Assembly (NCBI RefSeq): GCF_030518795.1
Contig: NZ_CP130427.1
Coordinates: 5,642,001 to 5,706,000, forward strand
DNA from: Micromonospora sp. NBRC 110009
Lineage (GTDB): Bacteria; Actinomycetota; Actinomycetes; Mycobacteriales; Micromonosporaceae
DNA length: 64,000 bases
Direction of reading: 5' to 3'
In this document: positions 1 to 9,150 of the stretch, one piece after another
Layout of the letters: every line of letters starts with the position of its first letter
How positions within the stretch are numbered: position 1 is the stretch's first letter
The notes under the pieces: model-generated
What the model saw: only the letters and a program-made list of their open reading frames with translations
The model's database searches: none
What the model was told of the DNA's origin: nothing
Made by a program: the position numbers and the translations under genes

Positions 1-1
1 C

Positions 2-1042
2 TTCCTGCCCGGCGAGCACGGCGCCGGCCTGACCAACCTCCAGTACGCGCCGCTCGCGGAGATCACCGGGCGGAGCCACCTGGCGCCCGCCGCCCTCAAC
101 TGCGCCGCCCCGGACACCGGCAACATGGAGGTGCTGGCGATGTTCGGCACCGGGCGGCAGCGGAAGCAGTGGCTGGAGCCGCTGCTGAACGCCGAGATCC
201 GGTCGTCGTTCGCCATGACCGAGCCGGACGTGGCCTCCTCGGACGCCACGAACATCGCCACCCGCATCGACCGGGACGGCGACGAGTACGTGATCAGCGG
301 CCGCAAGTGGTGGATCACCGGCGCGATGAACCCGAACGCCCGGATCCTCATCGTGATGGGCAAGACCGACCCGAACGCCGAGCGGCACCGTCAGCAGTCC
401 ATGGTGCTGGTCCCGCGGGACACCCCGGGGCTGGAGATCAAGCGCGGCATGGCGGTGCTCGGGTATGACGACCACGACCACGGTGGGCATGCCGAACTGG
501 AGTTCCACGACGTCCGCGTGCCGGTGGAGAACCTGATCGGCGCCGAAGGCGACGGCTTCGCGATCGCCCAGGCCCGGCTCGGTCCGGGTCGCATCCACCA
601 CTGCATGCGCTCGATCGGTGTCGCCGAGCAGGCCGTCGAGCTGATGTGTGCCCGCGCCGAGCAGCGGAGCGCGTTCGGCAGGCCGCTCGCCGAGCAGGGG
701 GTGGTCCGGGACTGGATCGCCGAGTCCCGGGTGCGGATCGAGCAGCTGCGCCTGCTGGTGCTCAAGACGGCCTGGTTGATGGACACCGTCGGCAACAAGG
801 GCGCGCACACCGAGATCCAGGCGATCAAGATCGCCACGCCCGCGACCGTGCAGTGGATCCTGGACAAGGCCATCCAGGTGCACGGCGCGGCCGGCCTATC
901 CCAGGACTTCCCGCTGGCGAGCGCCTACGCCCGGATCCGGACCCTGCGCTTCGCCGACGGACCCGACGAGGTGCACAAGAACGCCCTGGCCCGGCACGAG
1001 CTGCGCCGCCAGGCCACCGCGCGGGGGCGCCGCCCCGCCTGA
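2..1042 (+). CDS. Acyl-CoA dehydrogenase family protein, 5' end outside window
   Basis: The reading frame is open from base 2 and ends at TGA 1040-1042, so about 346 C-terminal residues are present and the start lies upstream. The family oxidises acyl-CoA thioesters at the alpha-beta bond using FAD and passes electrons to ETF. The visible part begins in the N-terminal helical domain (FLPGEHGAGLTN) and includes the flavin/substrate segment FAMTEPDVASSDATNI, the middle beta domain (GRKWWITGAMNP), and the C-terminal helical bundle with RSAFGRPLAEQG and IQVHGAAGLSQD. The long middle domain and the VASSDATN segment resemble ACAD10/11-type bacterial enzymes. Substrate cannot be assigned. No co-transcribed partner is visible. 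Confidence 0.93.
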   Translation, partial: FLPGEHGAGLTNLQYAPLAEITGRSHLAPAALNCAAPDTGNMEVLAMFGTGRQRKQWLEPLLNAEIRSSFAMTEPDVASSDATNIATRIDRDGDEYVISGRKWWITGAMNPNARILIVMGKTDPNAERHRQQSMVLVPRDTPGLEIKRGMAVLGYDDHDHGGHAELEFHDVRVPVENLIGAEGDGFAIAQARLGPGRIHHCMRSIGVAEQAVELMCARAEQRSAFGRPLAEQGVVRDWIAESRVRIEQLRLLVLKTAWLMDTVGNKGAHTEIQAIKIATPATVQWILDKAIQVHGAAGLSQDFPLASAYARIRTLRFADGPDEVHKNALARHELRRQATARGRRPA

Positions 1043-1323
1043 CCACGGCGCTGCATCACCGCCGCCCGGCACAACCGACCGGGGACCCAACCGCAGGAGA
1101 AGCCTCGGCCGAGACTTCACGCCGAAGAGGGACGCGGGCACCCGAAGCCCGGCGTCCGCGTTCAGGCCGACTGCGCGCGGAGTTCGCCGATGCGCCGGTC
1201 TCCCTGGCCCTCTACATGGGCGCGCAGCTCGTCCGCGCCGCCGCGGACCTGCACTGGCTGCCGGCCGGGGCGCTGCACCGCCGCTTCCTCGGCTGGGTGC
1301 GGTGAGAGGCGGCTCAGCGGGCG
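1043..1323. other. Intergenic region, possible 29-codon reading frame
   Basis: This 281-base gap separates the dehydrogenase from the convergent large DUF gene. A plus-strand frame ending at TGA 1303-1305 reads MGAQLVRAAADLHWLPAGAL from ATG 1216 and looks protein-like, but it is only 29 codons and has no clear ribosome binding site. It may be the tail of a decayed gene or chance. No strong hairpin was noticed. Confidence 0.3.
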
Positions 1324-3987
1324 TCAGGTCGTCATGCGTGCCGCGAGCCGACGGGCGGTCACGGTGAGGCGGCTGCGGCCGGGCCTGGCGGCCAGCGCGG
1401 CCAGGCCCGGCAGGCCGGCCGAGTGGCCGCCGTCGGGAGCGGCGCCGGCGGCGAGGTCGACCAGATCGGGCAGGCCCGCGCGGGGTCCGGCGGGCAGGAG
1501 GATCGGCAGCGCCGCCGACGTCACCTGCCAGACCGCGTCGCGGGCACCGGCCTTCAGCGCCTCGGCCAGGGGCTGGACGACCCGCTGCAGCACGATCCGG
1601 TTCGTGGCGGCGAGGGTACCGACCTCCGTCCCGACGCCGCTGCTGTCCCAGTCCGGGCGTGCGGCGAGGGTGATGAGCGCGTCGCCGGCCGCCAGCCGCA
1701 CGGTCTGCCGGTGATTGGCGAGCGCGTACGCCAACGTCACGGACATGGCCGGGCCGGCCGGGCCGTCGGCCGCCGCCAGGCCGGTTAGGAAGCCCGTGCC
1801 GGCGTTGCCCTGATCCACCCGGGCGGCGACGTGCGGCTGGAGTTGCGCGGCGATCGCCTCACGGTGCGACGGCGCGACCATCGGCCACAGGTCCAGGGTT
1901 CGGACCTGCGAGGTGCGCCTGGCCCGCGCGGACGCGCTGCGCGGATCGGCGAGCTCGGCCGGTAGGCCCGCCGGGTCCAGCATCGCGATCCGCCGGCCGC
2001 CGGCCTCCTCGACCCAGGTCTTCGGTTCCGCTCCGGCGGCCAGCCAATCGGCGAATCGGCGGCCCGCCGGCGAGACCAGGCGGGTGGCGGCCGTCCGGAC
2101 GGCGGCGTCGACCTGGCGAGGCAGGCGCAGGATGGCCTGTGTCAGGTCGGCTTCGCCGGGCTGCCAGCCGTCGCGTTCCGCCTCCTGCAGGAGGCGGAGC
2201 ACCCGGGCCGGGTCGACGTGCCCGGCGACCGTGGCCGGCGTGGCCAGCAGCGCCACCGGCGGGGCACTGACCAGCCGCGCGGTGAGTTCGGCGAGACGGC
2301 GTTCCACGAAGACCGTCATCGGATGCGGTTCCGGGCGGTACGACGTGTGGTACCAACCCCGGTCGGGCGGCGCGTCCCGTTCGATGGCGGCGGAGACCAG
2401 GGCCGGCCAGAGCCCGGGCCATTGCGGAATCAACGGCCCCAGCACCCGAGCGGCCTCGGTCCGGTCGCCGCAGGCCGCCCGCACCAGCCCGTCGAGCACC
2501 AGCTCGTGCCGGATCGGGTCGTCGTCGCCGCGGCGCAGCACGATCGCCAGCTCCCCGGCGAGCGCGCCGAGGTCCAGCGGCGACGGCATCTCGGCCGGTG
2601 GCTCCGCGACCAGGGTAGGGGCGGGCGCGGGGGCGGGGGGCGCGGTGCCGAGCAGCGCGGCGAGTCGTTGCGCGACGACACCGTCCAGCGCGGGCACCTC
2701 AGCCCGCAACCGCTCGCGAGCTGCCTCCGACAGGGTCGACAGTCGCGCCTGGATCAGGTCGACGGTGCGTTCGCCGAGCTCGGGCACCGGATGGTGCAGC
2801 CCGACGACCAACCCGTCCAGCAGGTCCTCCAGCGGAAGCCTGCGCAGCCAGGCGAGGTGTGCCCGGACCAGCTTCTTCTCCTGGCGCGACAGCATGCTCC
2901 GGGTGATCTCCGCCAGGGTGACCTGATCCAGCTCGGACACCCAGTGCAGCGCCTGCAGCGACGTGTACGCGAAGTCGGCGACCGTCGACATCGATGCCGT
3001 CAGCAGGCCGGTCAGCTCCTGCCGGTGCCGGGCCAGCTCGTCGGTGCTCGGCGCCAGCTGGTTGAGCAGGTCGAAGTACGGCTGCAGCAGCCCCTTGCGC
3101 CCGCCGGCGCGCAGGCGGCGTAGGCAACCCCGGATGAGCATCTCGCGGTCGACCCGCCCGCTGGCCGTCAACTCCAACAGCGCCGGCGGCCAGTCCCGGC
3201 GGGCCACGCCGGTGACGAAGGCGGCGGCGACCCGGTCGTCGTCGAAGAGGTACGGCAGCACCTGGTCGAACCACGGGTCGGCGGCCAGGAAGGAGGCGAG
3301 CGACGGACGCCACATCTCCACGTAGCGCGCGACGGCGCCGGGCGTGTCCGGTGGCCCGGCGCCCACGGCCCGCATGAGCGCCTCGGTGAACGGCCACGGG
3401 GTGAACCGGCTGCGAGATCCGGCGCGCCGCGCCATGCCGCGGGCCAGGGCGGCTCCCCAGGTCGCGCCGCGCACGCGGAGCAGACCGGGCGCCAGCTCGG
3501 GCGTCACCCGCAGCGACGGGCCGAGCCGCCACGGCCGGTGCAAGCGTCTGACCGCCTCTGTCGCCGTCGGCGTGCACGCCACGACGGCCATCGCCAGCGC
3601 CTCCTGGCGGCGCTCGGTCAGCTGGGCGGCCAGCCGGGATGCCTGCCACTCGAGGTGCCGCTTGTCGCTCTCCCACCGGCGTTCGCGCTTGCGCAACCGC
3701 TGGCGGGCGACGTACGCCCGGATGCCCTCGAGGTCACGGGGCGGCGGGCCGTCCTCGGCGGACATGACGAACGCGAAGGATCCCGCGGTGGGCAGTTCGG
3801 GCTCCGGCTCGGGCTCCGGTGGTGGCGGGACGACCGGCTCCGCGACGGCGCGGGTGGGGGTGTGCCCATCCAGCGCAGGCAGCAGCGCCGCCCGTGCGTC
3901 GGCGTCCAGACCGGCCAGCAGGTCGGCGAGCGCGTCGAGGTCGGCGTCGTCGATCCGTGCGCACATGTCGCGCCAGAGGTCACCCAC
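1324..3987 (-). CDS. Large helical-repeat protein, DUF6493-like partner of SWIM protein
   Basis: An 887-residue soluble protein with no signal peptide or membrane segment. It is rich in Leu/Ala helices typical of HEAT/ARM-like alpha solenoids, with a Pro/Glu-rich linker near residues 50-70 (VPPPPEPEPEPELP) and an Arg-rich helix after it. The start overlaps the end of the upstream SWIM gene by 8 bases, so the two are translationally coupled. The pairing of a SWIM zinc-finger protein with a very large DUF protein is known from MolR-like clusters that usually also carry a MoxR ATPase and a VWA protein; neither is seen here. Family assignment is from gene order and appearance, not a search. Molecular function is unknown. 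Confidence 0.75.
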   Translation of the reverse strand: MGDLWRDMCARIDDADLDALADLLAGLDADARAALLPALDGHTPTRAVAEPVVPPPPEPEPEPELPTAGSFAFVMSAEDGPPPRDLEGIRAYVARQRLRKRERRWESDKRHLEWQASRLAAQLTERRQEALAMAVVACTPTATEAVRRLHRPWRLGPSLRVTPELAPGLLRVRGATWGAALARGMARRAGSRSRFTPWPFTEALMRAVGAGPPDTPGAVARYVEMWRPSLASFLAADPWFDQVLPYLFDDDRVAAAFVTGVARRDWPPALLELTASGRVDREMLIRGCLRRLRAGGRKGLLQPYFDLLNQLAPSTDELARHRQELTGLLTASMSTVADFAYTSLQALHWVSELDQVTLAEITRSMLSRQEKKLVRAHLAWLRRLPLEDLLDGLVVGLHHPVPELGERTVDLIQARLSTLSEAARERLRAEVPALDGVVAQRLAALLGTAPPAPAPAPTLVAEPPAEMPSPLDLGALAGELAIVLRRGDDDPIRHELVLDGLVRAACGDRTEAARVLGPLIPQWPGLWPALVSAAIERDAPPDRGWYHTSYRPEPHPMTVFVERRLAELTARLVSAPPVALLATPATVAGHVDPARVLRLLQEAERDGWQPGEADLTQAILRLPRQVDAAVRTAATRLVSPAGRRFADWLAAGAEPKTWVEEAGGRRIAMLDPAGLPAELADPRSASARARRTSQVRTLDLWPMVAPSHREAIAAQLQPHVAARVDQGNAGTGFLTGLAAADGPAGPAMSVTLAYALANHRQTVRLAAGDALITLAARPDWDSSGVGTEVGTLAATNRIVLQRVVQPLAEALKAGARDAVWQVTSAALPILLPAGPRAGLPDLVDLAAGAAPDGGHSAGLPGLAALAARPGRSRLTVTARRLAARMTT

Positions 3988-5326
3988 GCTGCTGTCCCGT
4001 CTGCCCGAGGAGCATCGCCGCCACGACGTGCTTGCACGGCCCGCGTCGGCCCTGGTGCTCGACCCACCAGGCGCAGGTGCAGGCGTACTCCCCGTCGCGC
4101 CGATGGACGAGGTACGTCGACTCGCCGGAGGTCACCTCGACGCCCGCGGCGGTCGCCACCACCCCGCCCGTCGTCGTCAGCATCGTTGCCGCGGCGAGGC
4201 GTGGGTGCAGCGCGGCGACCAGGTCGGCCCGGTACGGCAGCGGGCGATGGAACGACGACGCCTCGGCGACGTCGTACCCGACCTGGCCGGCGGTGGCCAG
4301 CGCGGCGAGGGCGGACGTGGCCCGCCCGGCGTCCCAGCCGGTTCGTGCGGCGACCGACGCGCGATCGATCACCGGGTCGACGGCCAGCAGGGCATCCAGG
4401 GCGTCGGCGTCCGCGACGGCGGACCCGGACCCTAGGTCGGCCAGCAGTTGACCGTCGCCGGCGAAGCCGTGGCTCGCGGCGGTCGACAGCAGCAACGTGA
4501 ACCGCGCCGTGCCGAAATCCAGCACCCAGCCGCTCACCTCGGCCGGCGCGCCGCTGACCGGCGGCGCGTAGAGGGTCACCGTCCGCGCCAGGGCCAGGAG
4601 CGGCCGCAGCACCGACAGCCGGAAGCCGTCGGCCACGCAGACGGCGCCGGACGACGGTCGAGTGGTGGACCGCCACCCCGACCCGGCCGGCACCAGCCAG
4701 CGCGCCTGCCGGCCGGTGCGCGCCGACGTCTCGGCCAGCAGCGCGACGGCACGCCCGGCGTGGATCTCCAGCCGCGGATCCATCGGCAGCGCGTGTGCCG
4801 CCACCTCGGCCAGCCCGCGCAACCAGCGCGTCGGCAGCGGCACCCGCTTCTCGACGACCTTCCCGTCGAGCGTCGACACGGCGAGCTCGTCCTCGCCCAC
4901 CGACAGGCGCAGCGGGTCCGCGCCGCCGACCCGGGTGAGCGACTCGTACAGCTCAGGGTTGATGTCCACGTTGGTGGTGCCGCGGCCGACCGGCACACCG
5001 TCGAGCTCGGCGGAGGTCAGGTCCAGCCGCCCGTACAGGCCACCGCACGTCGACAGCGCCTCGAACCGCAGCCGTTCGCCGTCGGCGGTGGCCACCGGGT
5101 CACGTCCCGCCGTCCCGGTGCGGACCGGCCGGAAGTCCGCGCCCGCGATGTCGGCCAGCGCGAGCAGGCCCCCGGCGACCACCCGTGGCGTACGCACGAA
5201 GCCGGCGAAGAAGGTCCGTTCGTCAACCCGGTCCGGGGTCGACGTGGCGAGGGTCAGGTTGCCGTGGGCCAGGCCGGACGGGTGGCGGTAGATCCGGGTG
5301 TCCACGGCGGAGGCCGTCGCGCTCAC
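3980..5326 (-). CDS. SWIM zinc-finger family protein
   Basis: A 448-residue protein. Near the C terminus it carries the SWIM motif CxCx(n)CxH as CTCAWWVEHQGRRGPCKHVV, with Cys, Cys, Cys and His as predicted zinc ligands; SWIM domains bind DNA or proteins. I chose GTG at 5326 because GGAAGG lies 9 bases upstream; an ATG at 5377 in the same frame has no good ribosome binding site and adds a low-complexity extension. The N-terminal 370 residues are a mixed alpha/beta region I do not recognise beyond this family. It is the first gene of a two-gene operon with the 887-residue DUF protein. Confidence 0.85.
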   Translation of the reverse strand: MSATASAVDTRIYRHPSGLAHGNLTLATSTPDRVDERTFFAGFVRTPRVVAGGLLALADIAGADFRPVRTGTAGRDPVATADGERLRFEALSTCGGLYGRLDLTSAELDGVPVGRGTTNVDINPELYESLTRVGGADPLRLSVGEDELAVSTLDGKVVEKRVPLPTRWLRGLAEVAAHALPMDPRLEIHAGRAVALLAETSARTGRQARWLVPAGSGWRSTTRPSSGAVCVADGFRLSVLRPLLALARTVTLYAPPVSGAPAEVSGWVLDFGTARFTLLLSTAASHGFAGDGQLLADLGSGSAVADADALDALLAVDPVIDRASVAARTGWDAGRATSALAALATAGQVGYDVAEASSFHRPLPYRADLVAALHPRLAAATMLTTTGGVVATAAGVEVTSGESTYLVHRRDGEYACTCAWWVEHQGRRGPCKHVVAAMLLGQTGQQRG

Positions 5327-5497
5327 ATCGCTGATCCTTCCGGGAGTACCGTCCGGCGGTCCAGCGAATCGTGCCACGTGCTGTTTCCACCGCGCTGTCC
5401 CGCGGCCGGGGCGAACGGCGGTGGGCGGCCCCGGGGATTCCGGGACTGACGATTCCGGCCGCGTGGATACGCCGGCGGCACGCGCCCTTCCTCGCAG

Positions 5498-7072
5498 TCA
5501 GCCGACGGCGGTCGGGGACGGCGGCGCGCTGCCGCCCTGCGGCGCCTCGGCGGTCATCTGCCGGACGATCTCGGCCCGGTCGCCGGCGGACGGCAGCCCC
5601 CACCCCGCGCGGTACCCGTACACCTCGTCCAGCGGGGTGGAGGCGGTGCGGCCGTCAAGGACCTCGACCGCGCCGGTGTCGATCAGCCCGGGATGCTCGA
5701 CGCCGCACGCCTCGGCGACCTTGACCAGGTCCCGCCGCAGCGTCCGGATGTAGTTGGCGGCCCGCACCGCCTTGCGCGCCGGATCGAGGCCGCGGGCCAG
5801 CCATGCATTCTGGGTCGCGACGCCGGTCGGGCAGGTGTCGGTGTGACACTTCTGGGCCTGGACGCAGCCGATCGCCAGCATCGCCTCCCGCCCGACGTTC
5901 ACCAGGTCGGCGCCGAGGGCGAACGCCACCACCGCGTTGTCCGGCAGCCCGAGCTTGCCGGCGCCGACGAAGACCACCTGCTCGTGCAGGTCCCGCTCGG
6001 CGAAGACCCGGTAGACCCGCGAGAAGCCCTGCTGGAACGGCAGCGACACCGAATCGGTGAAGATCAGCGGCGCGGCGCCCGTTCCGCCCTCGCCGCCGTC
6101 GACCGTCACGAAGTCGACGCCGCGGCCGGTGTCGCGCATCAGCGTGGCCAGCTCCTCCCAGAAGCCGAGGTCGCCGACGGCGGACTTGATGCCGACCGGC
6201 AGGCCGGTCTCGGCGGCGAGCAGCTCCACCCAGTCCAGGAGGCTGTCGCAGTCGGAGAACTCGGCGTGCCGCGACGGGCTGACGCAGTCGCGCCCCGCCG
6301 GGATTCCCCGGGTGGCGGCGATCTCGGCGGAGACCTTCGCCGCCGGCAGCAGGCCGCCGAGGCTCGGCTTCGCGCCCTGGCTCAGCTTGATCTCCAGCGC
6401 CTTGACCGGTGCGCCCGCCACGAGGTCCTTCAGCCGGTCGAGGCTGAACCTGCCGCGCTCGTCCCGGCAGCCGAAGTACGCGGTGCCGAGCTGGAAGACC
6501 AGATCACCGCCCTTGCGGTGGTACGGCGACAGCCCGCCCTCGCCCGTGTTGTGCAGGCAGCCGGCCAGCGCTGCCCCCCGGTTGAGCGCCTCGACCGCGT
6601 TGCCCGACAGCGAGCCGAAGCTCATGCCGGAGATGTTGACCACCGACTCCGGGCGGAACGCGCGCGCCCGCCGCCGGGCCGCGCCGAGCACCTTTGCGCA
6701 GGGCAGCGCGACGTCCTGTCCGGCGGTCGGGGACGACGGCGGCACCGCGCGGCCGAACGTGCGGTGCTTGATGATGGGGTAGCCAGGGGTGTACTCGATG
6801 TCGTTGTCGGTCCCGAACCCGAAGTAGTTGTTCTCCTGCTTCGCCGACGCGTACACCCAGCGCCGCTGGTCGCGGGTGAACGGCCGCTCCTCGTTGTTGC
6901 CGGCCACGATGTACTGGCGCAGCTCGGGCCCGACGGACTCGAGCAGGTACCGGGCGCGGCCGAGGACCGGGAAGTTGCGCAGCAGCGCGTGGTCGCGCTG
7001 AAGCAGGTCGCGTGCGGCGAGGGCCGCGACAGCGGCGACAGCGGCGGGTACGGCTCTCCTGGCCCAGCTCAT
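5498..7072 (-). CDS. FMN-binding glutamate synthase family protein
   Basis: A 524-residue protein resembling the central FMN/synthase domain of glutamate synthase large subunit, without the glutaminase domain. Visible features are SQGAKPSLGGLLPA and the glycine-rich TVDGGEGGTGAAP segment of the FMN barrel, and CVQAQKCHTDTCPTG, the cysteine motif that holds the 3Fe-4S cluster in this family. The N terminus (PAAVAAVAALAARDLL) is a likely membrane anchor. ATG 7072 has GGAAAGAG about 7 bases upstream; the frame extends further upstream without a start signal. These stand-alone synthase-like proteins are common in actinobacteria and their substrate is not established. It has no visible operon partner. 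Confidence 0.9.
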   Translation of the reverse strand: MSWARRAVPAAVAAVAALAARDLLQRDHALLRNFPVLGRARYLLESVGPELRQYIVAGNNEERPFTRDQRRWVYASAKQENNYFGFGTDNDIEYTPGYPIIKHRTFGRAVPPSSPTAGQDVALPCAKVLGAARRRARAFRPESVVNISGMSFGSLSGNAVEALNRGAALAGCLHNTGEGGLSPYHRKGGDLVFQLGTAYFGCRDERGRFSLDRLKDLVAGAPVKALEIKLSQGAKPSLGGLLPAAKVSAEIAATRGIPAGRDCVSPSRHAEFSDCDSLLDWVELLAAETGLPVGIKSAVGDLGFWEELATLMRDTGRGVDFVTVDGGEGGTGAAPLIFTDSVSLPFQQGFSRVYRVFAERDLHEQVVFVGAGKLGLPDNAVVAFALGADLVNVGREAMLAIGCVQAQKCHTDTCPTGVATQNAWLARGLDPARKAVRAANYIRTLRRDLVKVAEACGVEHPGLIDTGAVEVLDGRTASTPLDEVYGYRAGWGLPSAGDRAEIVRQMTAEAPQGGSAPPSPTAVG

Positions 7073-7101
7073 GCCGCCACTCTTTCCGGGATCGCCGGCG
7101 G

Positions 7102-7335
7102 TCAAACGGTCCAGCGCGGGGAGTCGGCGAGTTCCGCGATCACCTCGGCGTGACAGCGCTCCGGCATACACCAGCAACCGAGCCTGCGCCCGCGCAGTTC
7201 GGGCAGGAGGGCCAGCAGGTCGGGGCGGCCGAGCAGGTACGCCCGGTACTTCCCGAGGACCTCCTCCCGGCTGCCGTCCGGCCCAGGGCGGTACGGGCTC
7301 GACAGCGGGGGGCCGCCGCCCTGGGCCTGTTCATC
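7102..7335 (-). pseudogene. Truncated, frameshifted DUF4326 copy
   Basis: The minus strand from about 7310 to TGA 7102-7104 encodes a C-terminal DUF4326 segment (LSSPYRPGPDGSREEVLGKY ... GCWCMPERCHAEVIAEL) nearly identical to the intact gene at 11377-11718. Upstream of LSSP the match breaks. An ATG-AAC at 7334 corresponds to the internal Met-Asn of the intact protein, but it lies in another frame and about 7 bases are missing between the two. No ATG, GTG or TTG is available in the conserved frame, which is closed upstream by the stop of the MmcQ gene. I read this as a decayed duplicate. A sequencing error alone would not restore the missing N-terminal third. Confidence 0.75.
7121..7310. repeat. 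Repeat copy 1 (DUF4326 3' part)
   Basis: These 190 bases align without gaps to 11417-11606; by eye roughly nine in ten bases match. The repeat lies wholly within DUF4326 coding sequence, so it is a gene-fragment duplication rather than an insertion-sequence terminus; I see no transposase or terminal inverted repeats around it. Confidence 0.8.
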
Positions 7336-7365
7336 GTCGCCGTGCTGCCGAGCAGTCGCGCGTGG

Positions 7366-7803
7366 TCACGGCGGTGACGGCTGTTGCCCGAGCTCGGGCG
7401 GCCGGTCGACCAGGGCGGCCAGCTTCTTCGGCGCGAGGACGCAGTAACTCTCCGTCAGCAGCTCGGCGACCTCCGCCCAGTCGACGCCGTCGTCGAGCAC
7501 CATGCCGACCACGTCGGCGCCCCAGCCCGGCTTGAAGAACGGGTGGCCGCTGCCGATCAACCCGGCGATCTCGTCGCCGGGCGACCGGAACGTCAGCACG
7601 CACATCGGCTGGTCCGTCGCGGCGGCCCGGGCGTAGGCCGCCTGGTGGTCGGGGTCGACCGTGAGCACGTGCGCGAACGTGCGGTTGCGGATCCGCCAGC
7701 GCGTGCCCACCCACGCCGGCTCCTCGTAGCTCTCGGGCAGCCCGAGGCAGACGGGCCGGAGCCGGTCGAGGATCTCGGGTGGGACGTCTCCGGGACCAGT
7801 CAC
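7366..7803 (-). CDS. MmcQ/YjbR family protein
   Basis: A 145-residue protein starting at GTG 7803. The CyaY-like YjbR fold is suggested by ILDRLRPVCLGLPESYEEPAW near the N terminus, FAHVLTVDPDHQ in the middle and HPFFKPGWGADVVGMVLDD toward the end; the family typically has about 120-150 residues. It is annotated as DNA-binding in databases but its biochemical role is unclear. The start choice is supported by a TAGCGT -10-like hexamer 7 bases before the GTG, the usual spacing for leaderless actinobacterial transcripts. Downstream on the same strand lies only the decayed DUF4326 copy. Confidence 0.85.
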   Translation of the reverse strand: MTGPGDVPPEILDRLRPVCLGLPESYEEPAWVGTRWRIRNRTFAHVLTVDPDHQAAYARAAATDQPMCVLTFRSPGDEIAGLIGSGHPFFKPGWGADVVGMVLDDGVDWAEVAELLTESYCVLAPKKLAALVDRPPELGQQPSPP

Positions 7804-7816
7804 GCACCGGACGCTA
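7804..7816 (-). promoter_or_regulatory. Leaderless -10 element for MmcQ/YjbR gene
   Basis: On the minus strand the hexamer TAGCGT (plus-strand 7811-7816) is followed by 7 bases and then the GTG start at 7803. This TANNNT-N6/7-start layout is typical of leaderless transcription in actinobacteria. No ribosome binding site precedes the start. Confidence 0.5.
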
Positions 7817-8034
7817 CCCGGCCACTCCGACAGCTCCGCCCGGCCGAACGCCGGCCCGCCGGCCCGTCCAGCACGGCATGTCGGCGCGACCGCCGTCAAG
7901 GATCTGCTCGAATGTCGGTTCGGACGACGCCGCTTCGTCGTACCGGGGGAGTAAGACGGACTGAGACCGATGAGTTCCGGCATGCGGGACGGTCTTACCC
8001 GAGACATCGTCGAACAGAACGGAAGGATGAGGGC

Positions 8035-9150
8035 ATGAGCGGCGTACGAGTACTGGTCGGCACCCGCAAGGGCGCATTCACGCTGACGTCCGACGGCCGG
8101 CGCGGCGACTGGACGGTCGAGGGACCGCACTTCGGCGGATGGGAGATCTTCCACCTCACCGGGTCACCGGCCGACCCGGACCGGCTCTACGCGTCCCAGT
8201 CCGGCGGCTGGTTCGGGCAGCTGATCCAGCGCTCCGACGACGGCGGCCGGACCTGGTCCACCGTGGGCAACGACTTCGCCTACTCCGGCGAGGCCGGCGA
8301 GCACCTGTGGTACGACGGCACCCCGCGCCCGTGGGAGTTCAAGCGCATCTGGCACCTCGAGCCGTCCCGCAACGACCCCGACACCGTGTACGCGGGTGCC
8401 GAGGACGCCGCCCTCTACGTCACCACCGACGGCGGCCAGAAATGGACCGAGCTGACCGCCCTGCGTACCCACCCGACGGGCCCGACGTGGCAGCCCGGCG
8501 CCGGTGGCCTGTGCCTGCACACGATCATCCTGGACCCGGTTCACCAGGGCCGGATCTACGTCGCCATCTCGGCGGCGGGCGCGTTCCGCAGCGACGACGC
8601 CGGCGCCAGTTGGCTGCCGATCAACAAGGGACTGCGCTCCGGGGAGATTCCCGACCAGGACGCCGAGGTCGGGCACTGCGTGCACCACATCACCCAGCAC
8701 CCGTCCCGGCCGGACACGCTGTTCATGCAGAAGCACTGGGACGTCATGCGCAGCGACGACGCCGGTGCGAACTGGCGCGAGGTCAGCGGCAACCTGCCGT
8801 CGGATTTCGGGTTCCCGATCGCCGTGCACGCGCACGAGCCGGAGACCATCTACGTGGTGCCGATCAAGAGCGACTCCGAGCACTACCCGCCGGAGGGCAG
8901 GCTGCGCGTCTACCGCAGCCGCACTGGCGGCGAGGGCTGGGAGCCGTTGACCAAGGGCCTGCCGCAGTCCGACTGCTACGTCAACGTGTACCGCGACGCC
9001 ATGGCGGTCGACACGCTCGACCCGTGCGGGATCTACTTCGGCACCACCGGCGGACAGGTCTATCACTCGGCCGACGGGGGCGACAGCTGGACGCCGATCG
9101 TGCGGGACCTGCCGGCCGTGCTCTCCGTGGAAGCCCAGGTGCTGCCGTGA
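8035..9150 (+). CDS. BNR/sialidase-like beta-propeller protein
   Basis: A 371-residue cytosolic protein (no signal peptide) built from repeated BNR/Asp-box motifs, S-x-D-x-G-x-x-W: SDDGGRTW, TDGGQKW, SDDAGASW, SDDAGANW and SADGGDSW. These mark the blades of a sialidase/VPS10-type propeller. Database entries often name such proteins exo-alpha-sialidase or WD40/YVTN-like; the lack of a secretion signal and of clear arginine-triad context makes a true sialidase unlikely. ATG 8035 has GGAAGG 8 bases upstream. The stop overlaps the next start by 4 bases (GTGA), coupling it to the MoaD/ThiS-like gene, a pairing I recall as recurrent in actinobacteria. Confidence 0.88.
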   Translation: MSGVRVLVGTRKGAFTLTSDGRRGDWTVEGPHFGGWEIFHLTGSPADPDRLYASQSGGWFGQLIQRSDDGGRTWSTVGNDFAYSGEAGEHLWYDGTPRPWEFKRIWHLEPSRNDPDTVYAGAEDAALYVTTDGGQKWTELTALRTHPTGPTWQPGAGGLCLHTIILDPVHQGRIYVAISAAGAFRSDDAGASWLPINKGLRSGEIPDQDAEVGHCVHHITQHPSRPDTLFMQKHWDVMRSDDAGANWREVSGNLPSDFGFPIAVHAHEPETIYVVPIKSDSEHYPPEGRLRVYRSRTGGEGWEPLTKGLPQSDCYVNVYRDAMAVDTLDPCGIYFGTTGGQVYHSADGGDSWTPIVRDLPAVLSVEAQVLP

